Shown here: positions 45,383 to 54,342 of the stretch, piece after piece
Position numbering within the stretch: the stretch's first letter is position 1
Layout of the letters: the number at the start of each line of letters is the position of its first letter
Origin: CBDFLD01 sp965249005
GTDB lineage: Bacteria > Acidobacteriota > UBA6911
DNA: 64,000 bases
Direction of reading: 5' to 3'
NCBI GenBank assembly: GCA_965249005.1
Contig: CBDFLD010000021.1
Span: 372,001 to 436,000 of the forward strand
The notes under the pieces: generated by a model
The model's input: only the letters and a program-made list of their open reading frames with translations
Database searches by the model: none
What the model was told of the DNA's origin: nothing
Program-made: the position numbers and the translations under genes

Positions 45383-46897
45383 ATGGCCGTGCAAGTCCCG
45401 ACACCCGAGCAGCTCCGAGATGTCGCGATGGAGATCGGGCTGGACCTTACCGATGACGATCTAGAATCCTTCATCGCGCTCATCCGGCCGTCAATCGATA
45501 GTTACAATGTCGTCGATGCCATCCCGGATGAGCTGCCACAAGTAAAATATCCGCGTACCCCGGGCTATCGCCCGCAGGGAGACGAGAATCCGCACAACGC
45601 CTGGTATTACAAAACGTCGGTCAAAGGGGCGCCGCGCGGAAAGCTCAAGGGCAAGACGATCGCCCTGAAAGACAATGTGATGCTAGCCGGCGTGCCCATG
45701 ATGAACGGTGCCTCGACGCTTGAGGGCTACGTTCCGGAAGTGGATGCGACCATCGTGCGGCGCATGTTGGATGCCGGTGGTGAGATCCTGGGCAAAGCCC
45801 ACTGCGAGTATTTTTGTCTCTCCGGCGGCAGTCATACCAATGCCACCGGTCCTGTGCACAATCCACACAAGAGGGGCTACTCGGCGGGTGGCTCTTCATC
45901 GGGCAGCGCCGCGCTGGTCGCGGCGGGCGCGGTGGACATGGCCATCGGAGGCGATCAGGGTGGCTCGATCCGCATTCCGGCTTCCTTCTGCGGAATTTAT
46001 GGCATGAAGCCCACCCATGGCCTGGTGCCTTATACCGGCATCATGCCGATCGAGATCTTTATCGACCACACCGGTCCGATGACCGCGAACGTGCGCGACA
46101 ATGCCCTATTGCTGGAGGTTCTAGCGGGTCCGGACGGCTACGATCCGCGCCAGTACTCGGTGAAAACTCAGGCCTATACGCGAGCCCTGGAAGGTGGCGT
46201 GGAGGGCCTGTCGATCGCCCTCGTGAGGGAAGGTTTTGGGCACGACAACTCGGAAGCTGATGTGGATGCGAGCGTCCGTGCTGCAGCCGACCAGTTAAAA
46301 AGCCTGGGGACGACCGTGACAGAGGTTTCAATCCCGATGCATCTCGTCGGGCTGGCGCTGTGGACGCCCATCGGGGCTGAGGGGCTGACACAAACCATGA
46401 TGTGGGGAGACGGCTTCGGCATCAGTCGCCCCGACCTGTATGTAACCAGCCTGATGGATGTCCACCGCGGCTGGCGCCAGCGGGCCAATGAGCTCTCGGA
46501 AACGACCAAGCTCCTCACCCTGCTTGGAACCTATATCGCCCGCTATCACGGCTCCCACTACTATGGCAAGGCAGTGAATATCACGCGTCGGCTGACCGCT
46601 GCCTACGATGCTGTGCTTGCCGAGTACGATTTGTTGTTGATGCCGACGCTGCCGATCAAAGCCACGCCGCTTCCGGCCCCCGATGCGTCTCGCGAGACAT
46701 GTGTGAAGCGGGCGCTCGAGATGCTTGCCAACACGGCACCTTTTGATCTGACGCATCACCCCGCCATGTCGGTGCCTTGCGGCCTGCGCGACGGGCTGCC
46801 CATAGGCATGATGCTGATCGGTAAACATTTTGATGAATCCACCATCTACCGCGCGGCACACGCCTTTGAGCAAGGGTGCAATTGGCGAGAAATGTAA
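45383..46897 (+). CDS. Amidase signature family hydrolase
   Basis: This 504-residue protein starts at ATG 45383 after GAAAGGAGGCGG. The Ser-cisSer-Lys triad of the amidase signature fold is present: Lys96 (GKTIALKDNVMLAG), cis-Ser about 171 (YSAGGSSSGSAAL), nucleophile Ser195 (IGGDQGGSIRIPAS). The family cleaves amide bonds, such as in nitrile-derived amides, carbamates or the GatA substrate; here there is no GatBC context, so it is a stand-alone amidase. No signal peptide. IS256 lies eight bases after the stop and could terminate or redirect transcription. Confidence 0.92.
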   Translation: MAVQVPTPEQLRDVAMEIGLDLTDDDLESFIALIRPSIDSYNVVDAIPDELPQVKYPRTPGYRPQGDENPHNAWYYKTSVKGAPRGKLKGKTIALKDNVMLAGVPMMNGASTLEGYVPEVDATIVRRMLDAGGEILGKAHCEYFCLSGGSHTNATGPVHNPHKRGYSAGGSSSGSAALVAAGAVDMAIGGDQGGSIRIPASFCGIYGMKPTHGLVPYTGIMPIEIFIDHTGPMTANVRDNALLLEVLAGPDGYDPRQYSVKTQAYTRALEGGVEGLSIALVREGFGHDNSEADVDASVRAAADQLKSLGTTVTEVSIPMHLVGLALWTPIGAEGLTQTMMWGDGFGISRPDLYVTSLMDVHRGWRQRANELSETTKLLTLLGTYIARYHGSHYYGKAVNITRRLTAAYDAVLAEYDLLLMPTLPIKATPLPAPDASRETCVKRALEMLANTAPFDLTHHPAMSVPCGLRDGLPIGMMLIGKHFDESTIYRAAHAFEQGCNWREM

Positions 46898-46912
46898 GCT
46901 GGGGAGGCAACT

Positions 46913-48217
46913 GGTGATGTAACTTTGCTTGTGTAAAAAGAAAGAGGGTGTAAGTTTGGTTTTTTTGCTGCGATGGCAAAAACCAACTCCAAGAAAGGAG
47001 CTTACACCCAATGGCGAAATTAACACCGATGACCGAACAATTCCAACATTTCCTTGATGAGGTAAAAGAAGACTTTTGGGGAGATGTGTATAGCAAGACA
47101 AAGCTGGCGTGGAAACGGTATTTCGAGACTGAATCACAGCGGCAGAGAGACCGTTATTGTGGCTTTGGATGGTATGAAAGAGGTGGGCAGAGAAAGAGAG
47201 AGTACCGCAATGGATACTATGAACGGGACTTTGTGACCCGCTTTGGAACGTTACGGTTGCGGATTGCCCGGAGCCGGAACAAGAATTTTCTCCCGAAGGG
47301 ATTACAACGGTTTCAACGACGAGCTGACGAGGTAACGTTGCTGATACGAGAGGCGTTTCTCAGAGGAATCAGCACACGGACGGTGGGACGGATTGTGGCG
47401 ATCATGACGGGAGAAGTTGTCAGTGCACAGACGGTATCGCAGCTGACACGAGAGCTAGATGAAGCAGTACAGCGATTTCACCGAGCTCGGTTGAGTGACG
47501 AATGGAAGACACTGTTTCTGGACGGAGTGAGTCTGAGGGTAAGACGTCCGAGTGGGCGGAAACGGGTGCAGATGCTGGTGGCCTACGGGGTGAGAGCGGA
47601 TGGTAGCCGGCAGCTTTTGGCATTTATGCGCAGCAGTGGAGAGAGTCAAGCTGCCTGGGAAGGACTCTTAGGAGATCTGTACCGGCGTGGTATAGAGGGA
47701 GATAACCTCGAGCTGATTGTGACCGACGGCTGTGCAGGTCTGGCAGCGGCCATTGAAACGATCTATCCGAGAGCTCAGCACCAACGCTGCTGGGTACATA
47801 AGATGCGAAACATCGTCAATTCAGTCCGAAAGTGCGATCGAGACCAGATCAAGCAGGATGCACGGGCCATCTACCAGGCCGATAGCCGTCGGGATGCACT
47901 GACAGCTTTCAGGAGGCTGAAGCGTTGCTGGCACAAGGATTATCCGAAGATGGTGAATCGATTGGAGAAGGATCTCCCTGAGTTACTGGCCTTTTACAGC
48001 TTCCCACGGCCTCTGTGGAAGAAGCTACGAACCACCAACGTCATCGAACGCTGCTTCGTTGAGGTTCGACGGAGAACGCGTCCGATGGTTTGCTTTGTTA
48101 ATGTCCAGAGTGTCGACAGAATCATTTACTCGATCTTCCATCGATTCAATCTCGATTGGAAGGAACAACGACCAACTCGTACCCTCGACCTTTTTACACA
48201 AGCAGCTTGACATGACC
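46913..48217 (+). mobile_element. IS256-family element (1305 bp)
   Basis: The ends GGTGATGTAAC and the complement GGTCATGTCAAG converge on TGCTTGTGTAAAAAG. The 8-bp duplication AGGCAACT flanks it at 46905-46912 and 48218-48225. It is intergenic between the amidase and xoxF. Confidence 0.95.
47011..48210 (+). CDS. IS256-family transposase
   Basis: This 399-residue mutator-type transposase has RFGTLRLRIARSRNK at the N-terminus, the DDE core around FLDGVSLRVRRPSG, IVTDGCAGLAAAIETIYPRAQHQRCWVHKMRN (the conserved C/H region) and a late NVIERCFVEVRRRTRPM with Glu. The frame is intact. A GGAG ribosome-binding site is seen at 46996-46999. Its codon and base composition is lower in G+C than the neighbouring genes, consistent with transfer. 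Confidence 0.94.
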   Translation: MAKLTPMTEQFQHFLDEVKEDFWGDVYSKTKLAWKRYFETESQRQRDRYCGFGWYERGGQRKREYRNGYYERDFVTRFGTLRLRIARSRNKNFLPKGLQRFQRRADEVTLLIREAFLRGISTRTVGRIVAIMTGEVVSAQTVSQLTRELDEAVQRFHRARLSDEWKTLFLDGVSLRVRRPSGRKRVQMLVAYGVRADGSRQLLAFMRSSGESQAAWEGLLGDLYRRGIEGDNLELIVTDGCAGLAAAIETIYPRAQHQRCWVHKMRNIVNSVRKCDRDQIKQDARAIYQADSRRDALTAFRRLKRCWHKDYPKMVNRLEKDLPELLAFYSFPRPLWKKLRTTNVIERCFVEVRRRTRPMVCFVNVQSVDRIIYSIFHRFNLDWKEQRPTRTLDLFTQAA

Positions 48218-48427
48218 AGGCAACTCGATTGGTTGTGTTGAGCAGAGGATGGGGTGTACAATCTCGGAACCGCAAGTCCAAATGGTAAACGGTCCAGATC
48301 TTTTGGGAGCGTCCGTCATTATATGTCATCACATCTGGTCGGTTTACGCTTGCACAGTGGGCTATGCCTAGCCATGGGCCAGGTATGCTCGGTGTGGTCT
48401 GAGTCTCTCAAGGTAAAGGAGAACACA

Positions 48428-50164
48428 ATGACAAGCTTGTTCAGGCTAGTTCTGGTAACCCTGCTTGCGTTACCGTCTCTGGGTCATGCGGCCGATGAGC
48501 TTCTCCGGCTTCAGGATGACGACACCCAGTGGGCGATGCCGGCCAAGGATTACTCCAACACTCGTTATAGCTCGTTGACTCAAATTACCGCTGCCAACGT
48601 TGGGAATCTCCGGTCTGCCTGGACGTTCTCGACGGGCGTATTACGAGGACACGAAGGTTCGCCACTTGTGGTAGGGGGCACGATGTACGTTCACACCCCC
48701 TTCCCGAACAACGTGTTTGCGCTGGACCTCACCAGGGAGGGAGCCCCGATCAAGTGGAAGTACTCTCCCAAGCAAGACCCGGAGGTGATCCCGATTGCCT
48801 GCTGCGACACGATCAACCGGGGGCTCGCATATGCAGAGGGCAAGATCTTTCTCGCTCAGCTGGACACACACGTGGTTGCTCTGGATGCCGCCACGGGCAA
48901 GGAACTGTGGAAGGTCAAGCAAGGAGACCATAACGAAGGTATGACTATCACTTCGGCTCCCCTCGTGATCAAGGACAAGGTGATCAGCGGCATCGCCGGC
49001 GGGGAGTTCGGTGTCCGCGGGTTTGTAACGGCCAATGATATCAATACCGGAAAGCAGATCTGGCGACGGTACAGCACCGGTCCGGAAGAAGAAGTTGGCT
49101 TTCCCGGATCCATGGAAACCTGGAAGGGCGACGAATGGAAAAGAGGGGGAGGCACCACCTGGGGCTGGTACTCCTACGATCCTGAACTGGACCTTCTCTA
49201 TCACGGCACCGGAAACCCCGGGAGCTGGAATCCGGACCAGCGGCCTGGCGATAATAAATGGTCCATGACGATCTTCGCGCGGGATCCCGATACCGGCCGG
49301 GCGAAGTGGGCCTACCAGAAGACTCCGCACGACGCGTGGGACTATGATGGAATCAACGAAAATGTCCTGCTCGAGCTCGAGATCAAGGGAAAAACTAGAA
49401 AAGTTCTCGTGAACTTCGACCGCAATGGTTTCGCCTACATTCTGGATCGCGAAACAGGCGAAGTGCTCATGGCCGAGCCCTTCGTATACGTCAACTGGGC
49501 AACAGGGATAGATCTGCGCACGGGGAGGCCTATTGAAGTTCCAGAGAAAAGAACCTCTTCAGCGAAGAACACGAAACGCATCTGTCCGTCCGCCATGGGG
49601 GGGAAAAACCAGGGACCGGTGGCCTACTCGCCTAAAACGGGGCTGTTGTACGTCTCCACCAACAACCTCTGCATGGACTATGAAGGAGTCGAAGTCAAAT
49701 ACCAGGCGGGTCAGCCGTACGTTGGGGCGATTGTGGTGAGCTCTCCGGGTCCGGGTGGAAACAGGGGCGAGTTCATTGCATGGGATCCCAGCACCGGGAA
49801 AAAGGTGTGGGGCCTCAAGGAGAACCTGGCGGCCTGGGGCGGCGCTGTCGCCACCGCGGGCGACGTCGTATTCTACGGCACCATGGAAGGCTGGCTCAAA
49901 GCGGTCCATGCCAAAACCGGCGAGCTGCTGTGGAAGTTCAAGACGCCGTCCGGGATCATTGGCAACCCGATGACCTACATGGGACCGGACGGCAAGCAGT
50001 ATGTCGCCATCCTTTCCGGTATCGGCGGCTGGTCGGGTATCGGGATTGCCGTTGGACTGGGCGCGGATGATCCCACGGCAGGACTGGGAGCGCTCGGCGC
50101 CTTCGGGGACGTAGAGCAATACAGTAACCTTGGCGGCGTATTGACCGTGTTTTCACTGCCCTAG
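48428..50164 (+). CDS. xoxF: PQQ-dependent alcohol dehydrogenase, lanthanide-type (XoxF-like)
   Basis: This 578-residue protein starts at ATG 48428 after AAAGGAGAA, with a signal peptide to about Ala22. An eight-bladed PQQ propeller carries the adjacent-cysteine disulfide pair Cys125-Cys126 (PIACCDTINRG). Metal ligands fit Glu193 (GIAGGEFGVRG) and Asn263 (HGTGNPGSWN). The catalytic Asp305 is followed two residues later by Asp307 (HDAWDYDGIN); that extra Asp replaces the Ala of calcium MxaF and marks lanthanide-dependent XoxF enzymes. It oxidises methanol or other primary alcohols in the periplasm and passes electrons to cytochrome c (xoxG, below). Substrate range is not predictable. Confidence 0.93.
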   Translation: MTSLFRLVLVTLLALPSLGHAADELLRLQDDDTQWAMPAKDYSNTRYSSLTQITAANVGNLRSAWTFSTGVLRGHEGSPLVVGGTMYVHTPFPNNVFALDLTREGAPIKWKYSPKQDPEVIPIACCDTINRGLAYAEGKIFLAQLDTHVVALDAATGKELWKVKQGDHNEGMTITSAPLVIKDKVISGIAGGEFGVRGFVTANDINTGKQIWRRYSTGPEEEVGFPGSMETWKGDEWKRGGGTTWGWYSYDPELDLLYHGTGNPGSWNPDQRPGDNKWSMTIFARDPDTGRAKWAYQKTPHDAWDYDGINENVLLELEIKGKTRKVLVNFDRNGFAYILDRETGEVLMAEPFVYVNWATGIDLRTGRPIEVPEKRTSSAKNTKRICPSAMGGKNQGPVAYSPKTGLLYVSTNNLCMDYEGVEVKYQAGQPYVGAIVVSSPGPGGNRGEFIAWDPSTGKKVWGLKENLAAWGGAVATAGDVVFYGTMEGWLKAVHAKTGELLWKFKTPSGIIGNPMTYMGPDGKQYVAILSGIGGWSGIGIAVGLGADDPTAGLGALGAFGDVEQYSNLGGVLTVFSLP

Positions 50165-50255
50165 GGACTAGAGCCTCACCCCGGCGTCTGCCCCCTTGTT
50201 TCAGGGGCTGGTCTCTTTGTGGCGGCGACATTGCCCTTGAGTTGTAGTTAGACTA

Positions 50256-51102
50256 TTGAGACTAATAACCCCAAGCCGCTCCGCAAGCATTCATGGATTG
50301 TTTTTGCTCGGAATATGGGTTCTCGGAAGTTTGAGCGCCTCGGCCGGACAACTGCAACAGTTTCGGGTTTGTGCTGATCCTCAGAATCTCCCTTTTTCCA
50401 ACCGTCGGCTCCAAGGGTTTGAAAACCGAATCGCCGATCTCATTGCCAAGGAGCTTGGGGTTTCCGCTACCTACATCTGGTGGGGACAACGGCGCGGCTT
50501 TATCCGCAACACGCTAGAAGGCTACCCTGAATGAGGCGCGATGCGATGTGGTGATGGGCGTTCCCAAAGGATACGATCTGGTGCTGTGGACTGAGCCCTA
50601 TTACCGCTCGACATATGTATTCCTATATCCCAAGGACAAAGGGCTTCGGATCAAATCTCTGGATGATCCGGTTCTGCGGCAGCTTACAATTGGCGTGCAT
50701 CTGCTCGGGGACGATTACACCAATCCGCCTCCGGTTCACGAACTAGGCAAAAGGGGTATTGTGGACAATGTAGTGGGGTACAGCACCTTTTACTCGGAAG
50801 AGAATCCTCCGAGCAGGATCGTCGGAGCTGTCGGGACAGGAGAGGTTGATCTGGCGATTGTTTGGGGGCCAGTGGCGGGCTACTTTGCAAAGAAGCAGGA
50901 TGTTCCCTTGGCGCTCGTACCTGTCCCGTCCGGCGAAGGTGATCTGCCTTTTGCCTTTGATATCTCTCTCGGGGTCCGGCGTGGAGAAAAAGCACTAAAA
51001 GTTCAATTGGAAGCGGTGCTTGATAGCAAGCGGACTGAGATTAGAAAGATCCTGCAAGACTACGGTGTGCCCCTGGTAGATGGCATGGAGGACGAACCAT
51101 GA
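50256..51102 (+). pseudogene. xoxJ: XoxJ-like periplasmic solute-binding protein, frameshifted
   Basis: Start TTG 50256; the signal peptide ends near SASAG. The N-terminal half (FRVCADPQNLPFSNRR, GFENRIADLIAKELGVSATYIWWGQRRGF) ends at 50534. The second half (RCDVVMGVPKGYDLVLWTEP, then YYRSTYVFLYPKDKG and LAIVWGPVAGYFAKKQ) continues in the next frame. Deleting one G of the GG at 50520-50521 rejoins them (NTLEATLNEARCDVV). The pattern C-A-D-P-x-N-x-P and F-E-x-x-I-A is typical of XoxJ/MxaJ, which help assemble or partner the dehydrogenase. Its stop overlaps the xoxG start (ATGA). Confidence 0.83.
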
Positions 51103-52196
51103 TGAGTAATCCTGCCCGCGGTCGAAGTCTCAAACAGAGGGTCTTGACACAAGGTGTGGCAGTCGCGCTTTTAGCGCTCGTTTGCCTGCTAATGATTTTC
51201 GCTCATCGTCAGACCGTTCGGGAAGCTGCGGCCCAGGGCTCTTCGGAGGTATACCAGCGCGTCTATAATGGCTGGAAATGGTCGCATGTATATTGTTTCA
51301 GATGCCACGGAGAAAACGTGCTTGGCACTCTCCTGGCGCCGAACTTGACCGATCCCCAAAAAACACTAACCCACGAGGAGTTTCTCCGGGTAGTTCGCGA
51401 GGGAACCGCTGACGAAACGATGCCGGGGTGGAGTGAATTGCTTGACGATAAGCAAATCACCGACATCTACACCTATATAATGGCAAGAACGGCGAGGGTG
51501 TTGCCTGTCGGGAGGCCCGACGAAGTAGGCGCAAAGGGGGGTCCCTGGATCCCGCCGGAAGGTTGGCCCGAAGAGCAGACAGAGATTTTTGCCTCGACGG
51601 TTCCTCGCGAAGTGCCAGAGATGTCCGACGACCCGGCTTCCTCTACCGCACCCTCGGAGGATCCGTCGTCCCCGAAGACCAATCTGGCTGGGACTCCCGA
51701 AGAGATCTCAGAAACGGCGAACCCGCTCATGGACGCGTTTCGCAGCAGCTACCAGACCGTGCGCCTCAACCTTATGGCCACGGCCGAAGCGATGCCAGAA
51801 GAACACTACGATTATCGTTTGAGCCCGACACAGCCGGCTTTCGAGGGGTGGATCCGCGAGGCAGCCTTATTGAACTACAGGGCTTGCGCTCTCATGCGGC
51901 GGGTCGCTCGGCCGGAGCCCGAGGCGCTGGATGGAGTCATCGGCAAGAAGCAATTGACAAAGGCACTGCGCGAATCGTTTGAATTCTGTGATACGGCGGC
52001 GAGAGAGATGAACGATCAACGTGCTTTAACCGAATTGAAGGTCGAGCAGAGGACAACCTATCCGGTGCGGCCGATGTTCGGGCTGCTGTCCTCGTTGAAT
52101 GCGCACTATGGCACTCTGGTGGGCTACCTTCGCGCCAGGGGGATCGTACCGCCCCCGCCGGCCCGAGATCAGTGGAAGAACGGTTTGTCTCAGTGA
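51099..52196 (+). CDS. xoxG: XoxG-like cytochrome c fused to a DinB-like domain
   Basis: This 365-residue protein starts at ATG 51099, overlapping the xoxJ stop. Residues 19-37 are an N-terminal anchor or signal helix. Residues 50-135 form a class I cytochrome c: the heme motif is C66-FR-C69-H70 and the distal ligand is probably Met near 108 (ETMPGWSELL). A Pro/Ser-rich linker (about 150-205) leads to a four-helix DinB/DfsB-like domain (LMDAFRSSYQTVRLNLMATA, HYDYRLSPTQPAFEGWIREA, LLSSLNAHYGTLVGYLRARG). XoxG accepts electrons from XoxF. DinB-like proteins usually bind metal or act on thiols. I do not know this fusion from described xox clusters. Confidence 0.85.
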   Translation: MMSNPARGRSLKQRVLTQGVAVALLALVCLLMIFAHRQTVREAAAQGSSEVYQRVYNGWKWSHVYCFRCHGENVLGTLLAPNLTDPQKTLTHEEFLRVVREGTADETMPGWSELLDDKQITDIYTYIMARTARVLPVGRPDEVGAKGGPWIPPEGWPEEQTEIFASTVPREVPEMSDDPASSTAPSEDPSSPKTNLAGTPEEISETANPLMDAFRSSYQTVRLNLMATAEAMPEEHYDYRLSPTQPAFEGWIREAALLNYRACALMRRVARPEPEALDGVIGKKQLTKALRESFEFCDTAAREMNDQRALTELKVEQRTTYPVRPMFGLLSSLNAHYGTLVGYLRARGIVPPPPARDQWKNGLSQ

Positions 52197-53239
52197 GCTA
52201 TCCCTGGAGACAGAAGAAGCCTAGCGACCGAAAGAATGTCCTCCCGAGCTCCCCGAAACGCCCAGACCTGAGATGTGTCGTCACAGCGGAGCCGTCCGGT
52301 GCGGCCTCCGATCGCGGGGACGTGGTACTCCATTTCGCAGAACTGACCCAGGGCACTGTCGATGCTCACGGCGTGGAACGAGTAACCCAGGTCATTGAGG
52401 TCATCTTTGGGAACGTCTACATAGTCTCCTGAAGGATCCACACAAAAGTTGCGGATGACGAGTGCCCACTGGCCCCCGGTTGGATAAAGGTAACCGGATC
52501 GCCCTGTTGTTGCGACGGCCCGAATCGCGATCTTGTGCTCTCCGGGTGCTCTGATCCTGAACCTCACGAGTTGGTCGTCCACTACCAGGTCGGATGGCTC
52601 GATCTTTCCGAACAGTACCCTGGGTTCCGTCCGGCTGTATGTGGGAACGAGAATATCTCCGCCGTGGGGCAGCTGCATCAGATTCCACAATCCGACCCGG
52701 TCCTGCTCCTCCGACTCGGTCCCAACCCAGGCCAGAGAGGTATGGAGCGTATAGCCGGCGTACTGGAGTTGCCGGAGGCGCTCTTGAAACTCCGGTTCGT
52801 AGCGCAAGGGGTTGACGGCCGGGCCCACGGTCTTGGTCATTTCCAATTCGGCTTTTCGCTTGGATCGTGCCATCGTCAAGCTCAACCGCTTGACCCATCC
52901 GGCACCGTCTCCTGTTCTCGTCAGCGGGTAGTCACTTGCGTCAAGTTGCACGGGAGGTTGATGCACCTCCGTACGCGGATAATCGGGAAAGAAGATATCG
53001 ACTTCAGGCGTCAGCCAGGTTCGGTCGCCACCGGAGTTATGCCATCCGTCGCTCTGGTACATGGCCCGTGCGGAGTCGGCGTCGGCTAGCTGGGGATGGG
53101 TCCAGAGGAAATTCTCATCGCTGCCTGGCGCGAATAGCCCCAGCACCCGAGCGCCATAAGACAAGAGCCACAACCGCGTGCCATCAGGGCACTCGTACAC
53201 GTCGGTTGATTTTCCAATCGAACGCAATGATTCCAGCAC
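52190..53239 (-). CDS. Mutarotase-like protein of unknown function (DUF6786-like)
   Basis: This is a frame of about 349 residues with the stop overlapping the xoxG 3' end on the opposite strand. I prefer the GTG at 53239, preceded by GGGGGA, because the frame upstream overlaps the transporter gene. N-terminal GARVLGLFAPGSDENFLWTH and SDGWHNSGGDRTWLTPE resemble aldose-epimerase-type beta-sandwiches. The C-terminal part (GYSFHAVSIDSALGQFCEMEYHVPAI) also fits. The family name is from memory and tentative. As last gene of the sugar operon it may handle anomers of the imported sugar. Confidence 0.6.
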   Translation of the reverse strand: MLESLRSIGKSTDVYECPDGTRLWLLSYGARVLGLFAPGSDENFLWTHPQLADADSARAMYQSDGWHNSGGDRTWLTPEVDIFFPDYPRTEVHQPPVQLDASDYPLTRTGDGAGWVKRLSLTMARSKRKAELEMTKTVGPAVNPLRYEPEFQERLRQLQYAGYTLHTSLAWVGTESEEQDRVGLWNLMQLPHGGDILVPTYSRTEPRVLFGKIEPSDLVVDDQLVRFRIRAPGEHKIAIRAVATTGRSGYLYPTGGQWALVIRNFCVDPSGDYVDVPKDDLNDLGYSFHAVSIDSALGQFCEMEYHVPAIGGRTGRLRCDDTSQVWAFRGAREDILSVARLLLSPGIAH

Positions 53240-53307
53240 TGGTTCCCCCGGTGGTTCTAACCTAATGACCGTTTGCTCATTATTGATACCAGGCGTCCCA
53301 GCGCGTC

Positions 53308-54342
53308 CTAGGCCAATGTGTTGCTGTACGCCATGATGACCGTCGCAACCAGGAGCACTGCAATCGAGGCGATCATCGTTCTGCGGGGAGTCCCATACAC
53401 ACCGCGCCACTCGCCGCTGACGAAACCGACACCCAGGTTTCCGAGGATCTGCATCGCTTGCTGAATCCCGAACCCAACAGAGGCACCGAGGATACCCAAC
53501 CAGACCATCCCTTTACCCAAGAGTGCCATCGCGGTAATGAACTGGATTCCAATGATGGCGGCAAGCATCACTTCTCTCCAATTCTCAGTGAGCACGTTCC
53601 AGGATTTGTTGCGAGTCATCAAGTAAGCGGGATACCCAATATTGACCAGGGCGCCACCGAGCAACCCGACAGCCCACACGGCGAGATTCGAAACCACCTC
53701 TCCCGCTCCCTGTGCCTTCATCGCCTCGACGACGGGGCCCTGACTGTAAACGAAGGCCAGGGCGGCACCGCAAGAGAGCACCCCAGCGATGATCGACATG
53801 ATGAGTCCCCCGACAAACCCACCGGTTTTCTGCTGCATCTTGGCAAGAGCGCGGTCCCGACCGAGACCCGCCAGAGACACGAAGACCACCCCGATCAGCA
53901 TCACCGCTATCCCGACCAAGATCATCCGTCCTGCGGGCGAGCCGAGATCGGGTGCCTGATGGAACAGTCCTGATCCCTTGAGAATCATCGGCAGCGTCAC
54001 CCCTACACAAACTCCAAGCCCGCTCAGAATTGCTCCGGTCAACGCCATACCGATTCGAACGACGCAGATGCCGTACAGCACGTTGGCGATTCCCCAGGAG
54101 ACCGAGAAGAGATTGGATTTCAACAGAACGACAGGATCGACAGATCGGTAGGCCGCAACAGCATTGGGGCCAAACAGCAGGGTGACCCCCCAGGGCAGAA
54201 GGATCAACCCGACCAGCATACCAACGAACCACGAGTGCTCGAACTGGAATCGCCGGACGACCTTCATCGGCCATGCACAGCTGCCCGTGCCGAGTCCTGA
54301 GAGCAGCACGAGCAGACATCCCAATAGCGTCAGGGTTGTCAC
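53308..54342 (-). CDS. RhaT-like sugar transporter (DMT superfamily)
   Basis: This 344-residue protein has ten hydrophobic helices in the RhaT pattern: LVLLSGLGTGSCAWPMKVVRRF at the N-terminus, SVSWGIANVLYGICVVRIGMAL, a cytoplasmic loop with Lys/Gln-rich MQQKTGG, and SGEWRGVYGTPRRTM near the end. E. coli RhaT imports L-rhamnose with a proton. Here the true sugar is unknown. The start overlaps the Gfo/Idh/MocA stop in ATGA, so translation is coupled. It is the only transporter of the operon. Confidence 0.85.
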   Translation of the reverse strand: MTTLTLLGCLLVLLSGLGTGSCAWPMKVVRRFQFEHSWFVGMLVGLILLPWGVTLLFGPNAVAAYRSVDPVVLLKSNLFSVSWGIANVLYGICVVRIGMALTGAILSGLGVCVGVTLPMILKGSGLFHQAPDLGSPAGRMILVGIAVMLIGVVFVSLAGLGRDRALAKMQQKTGGFVGGLIMSIIAGVLSCGAALAFVYSQGPVVEAMKAQGAGEVVSNLAVWAVGLLGGALVNIGYPAYLMTRNKSWNVLTENWREVMLAAIIGIQFITAMALLGKGMVWLGILGASVGFGIQQAMQILGNLGVGFVSGEWRGVYGTPRRTMIASIAVLLVATVIMAYSNTLA

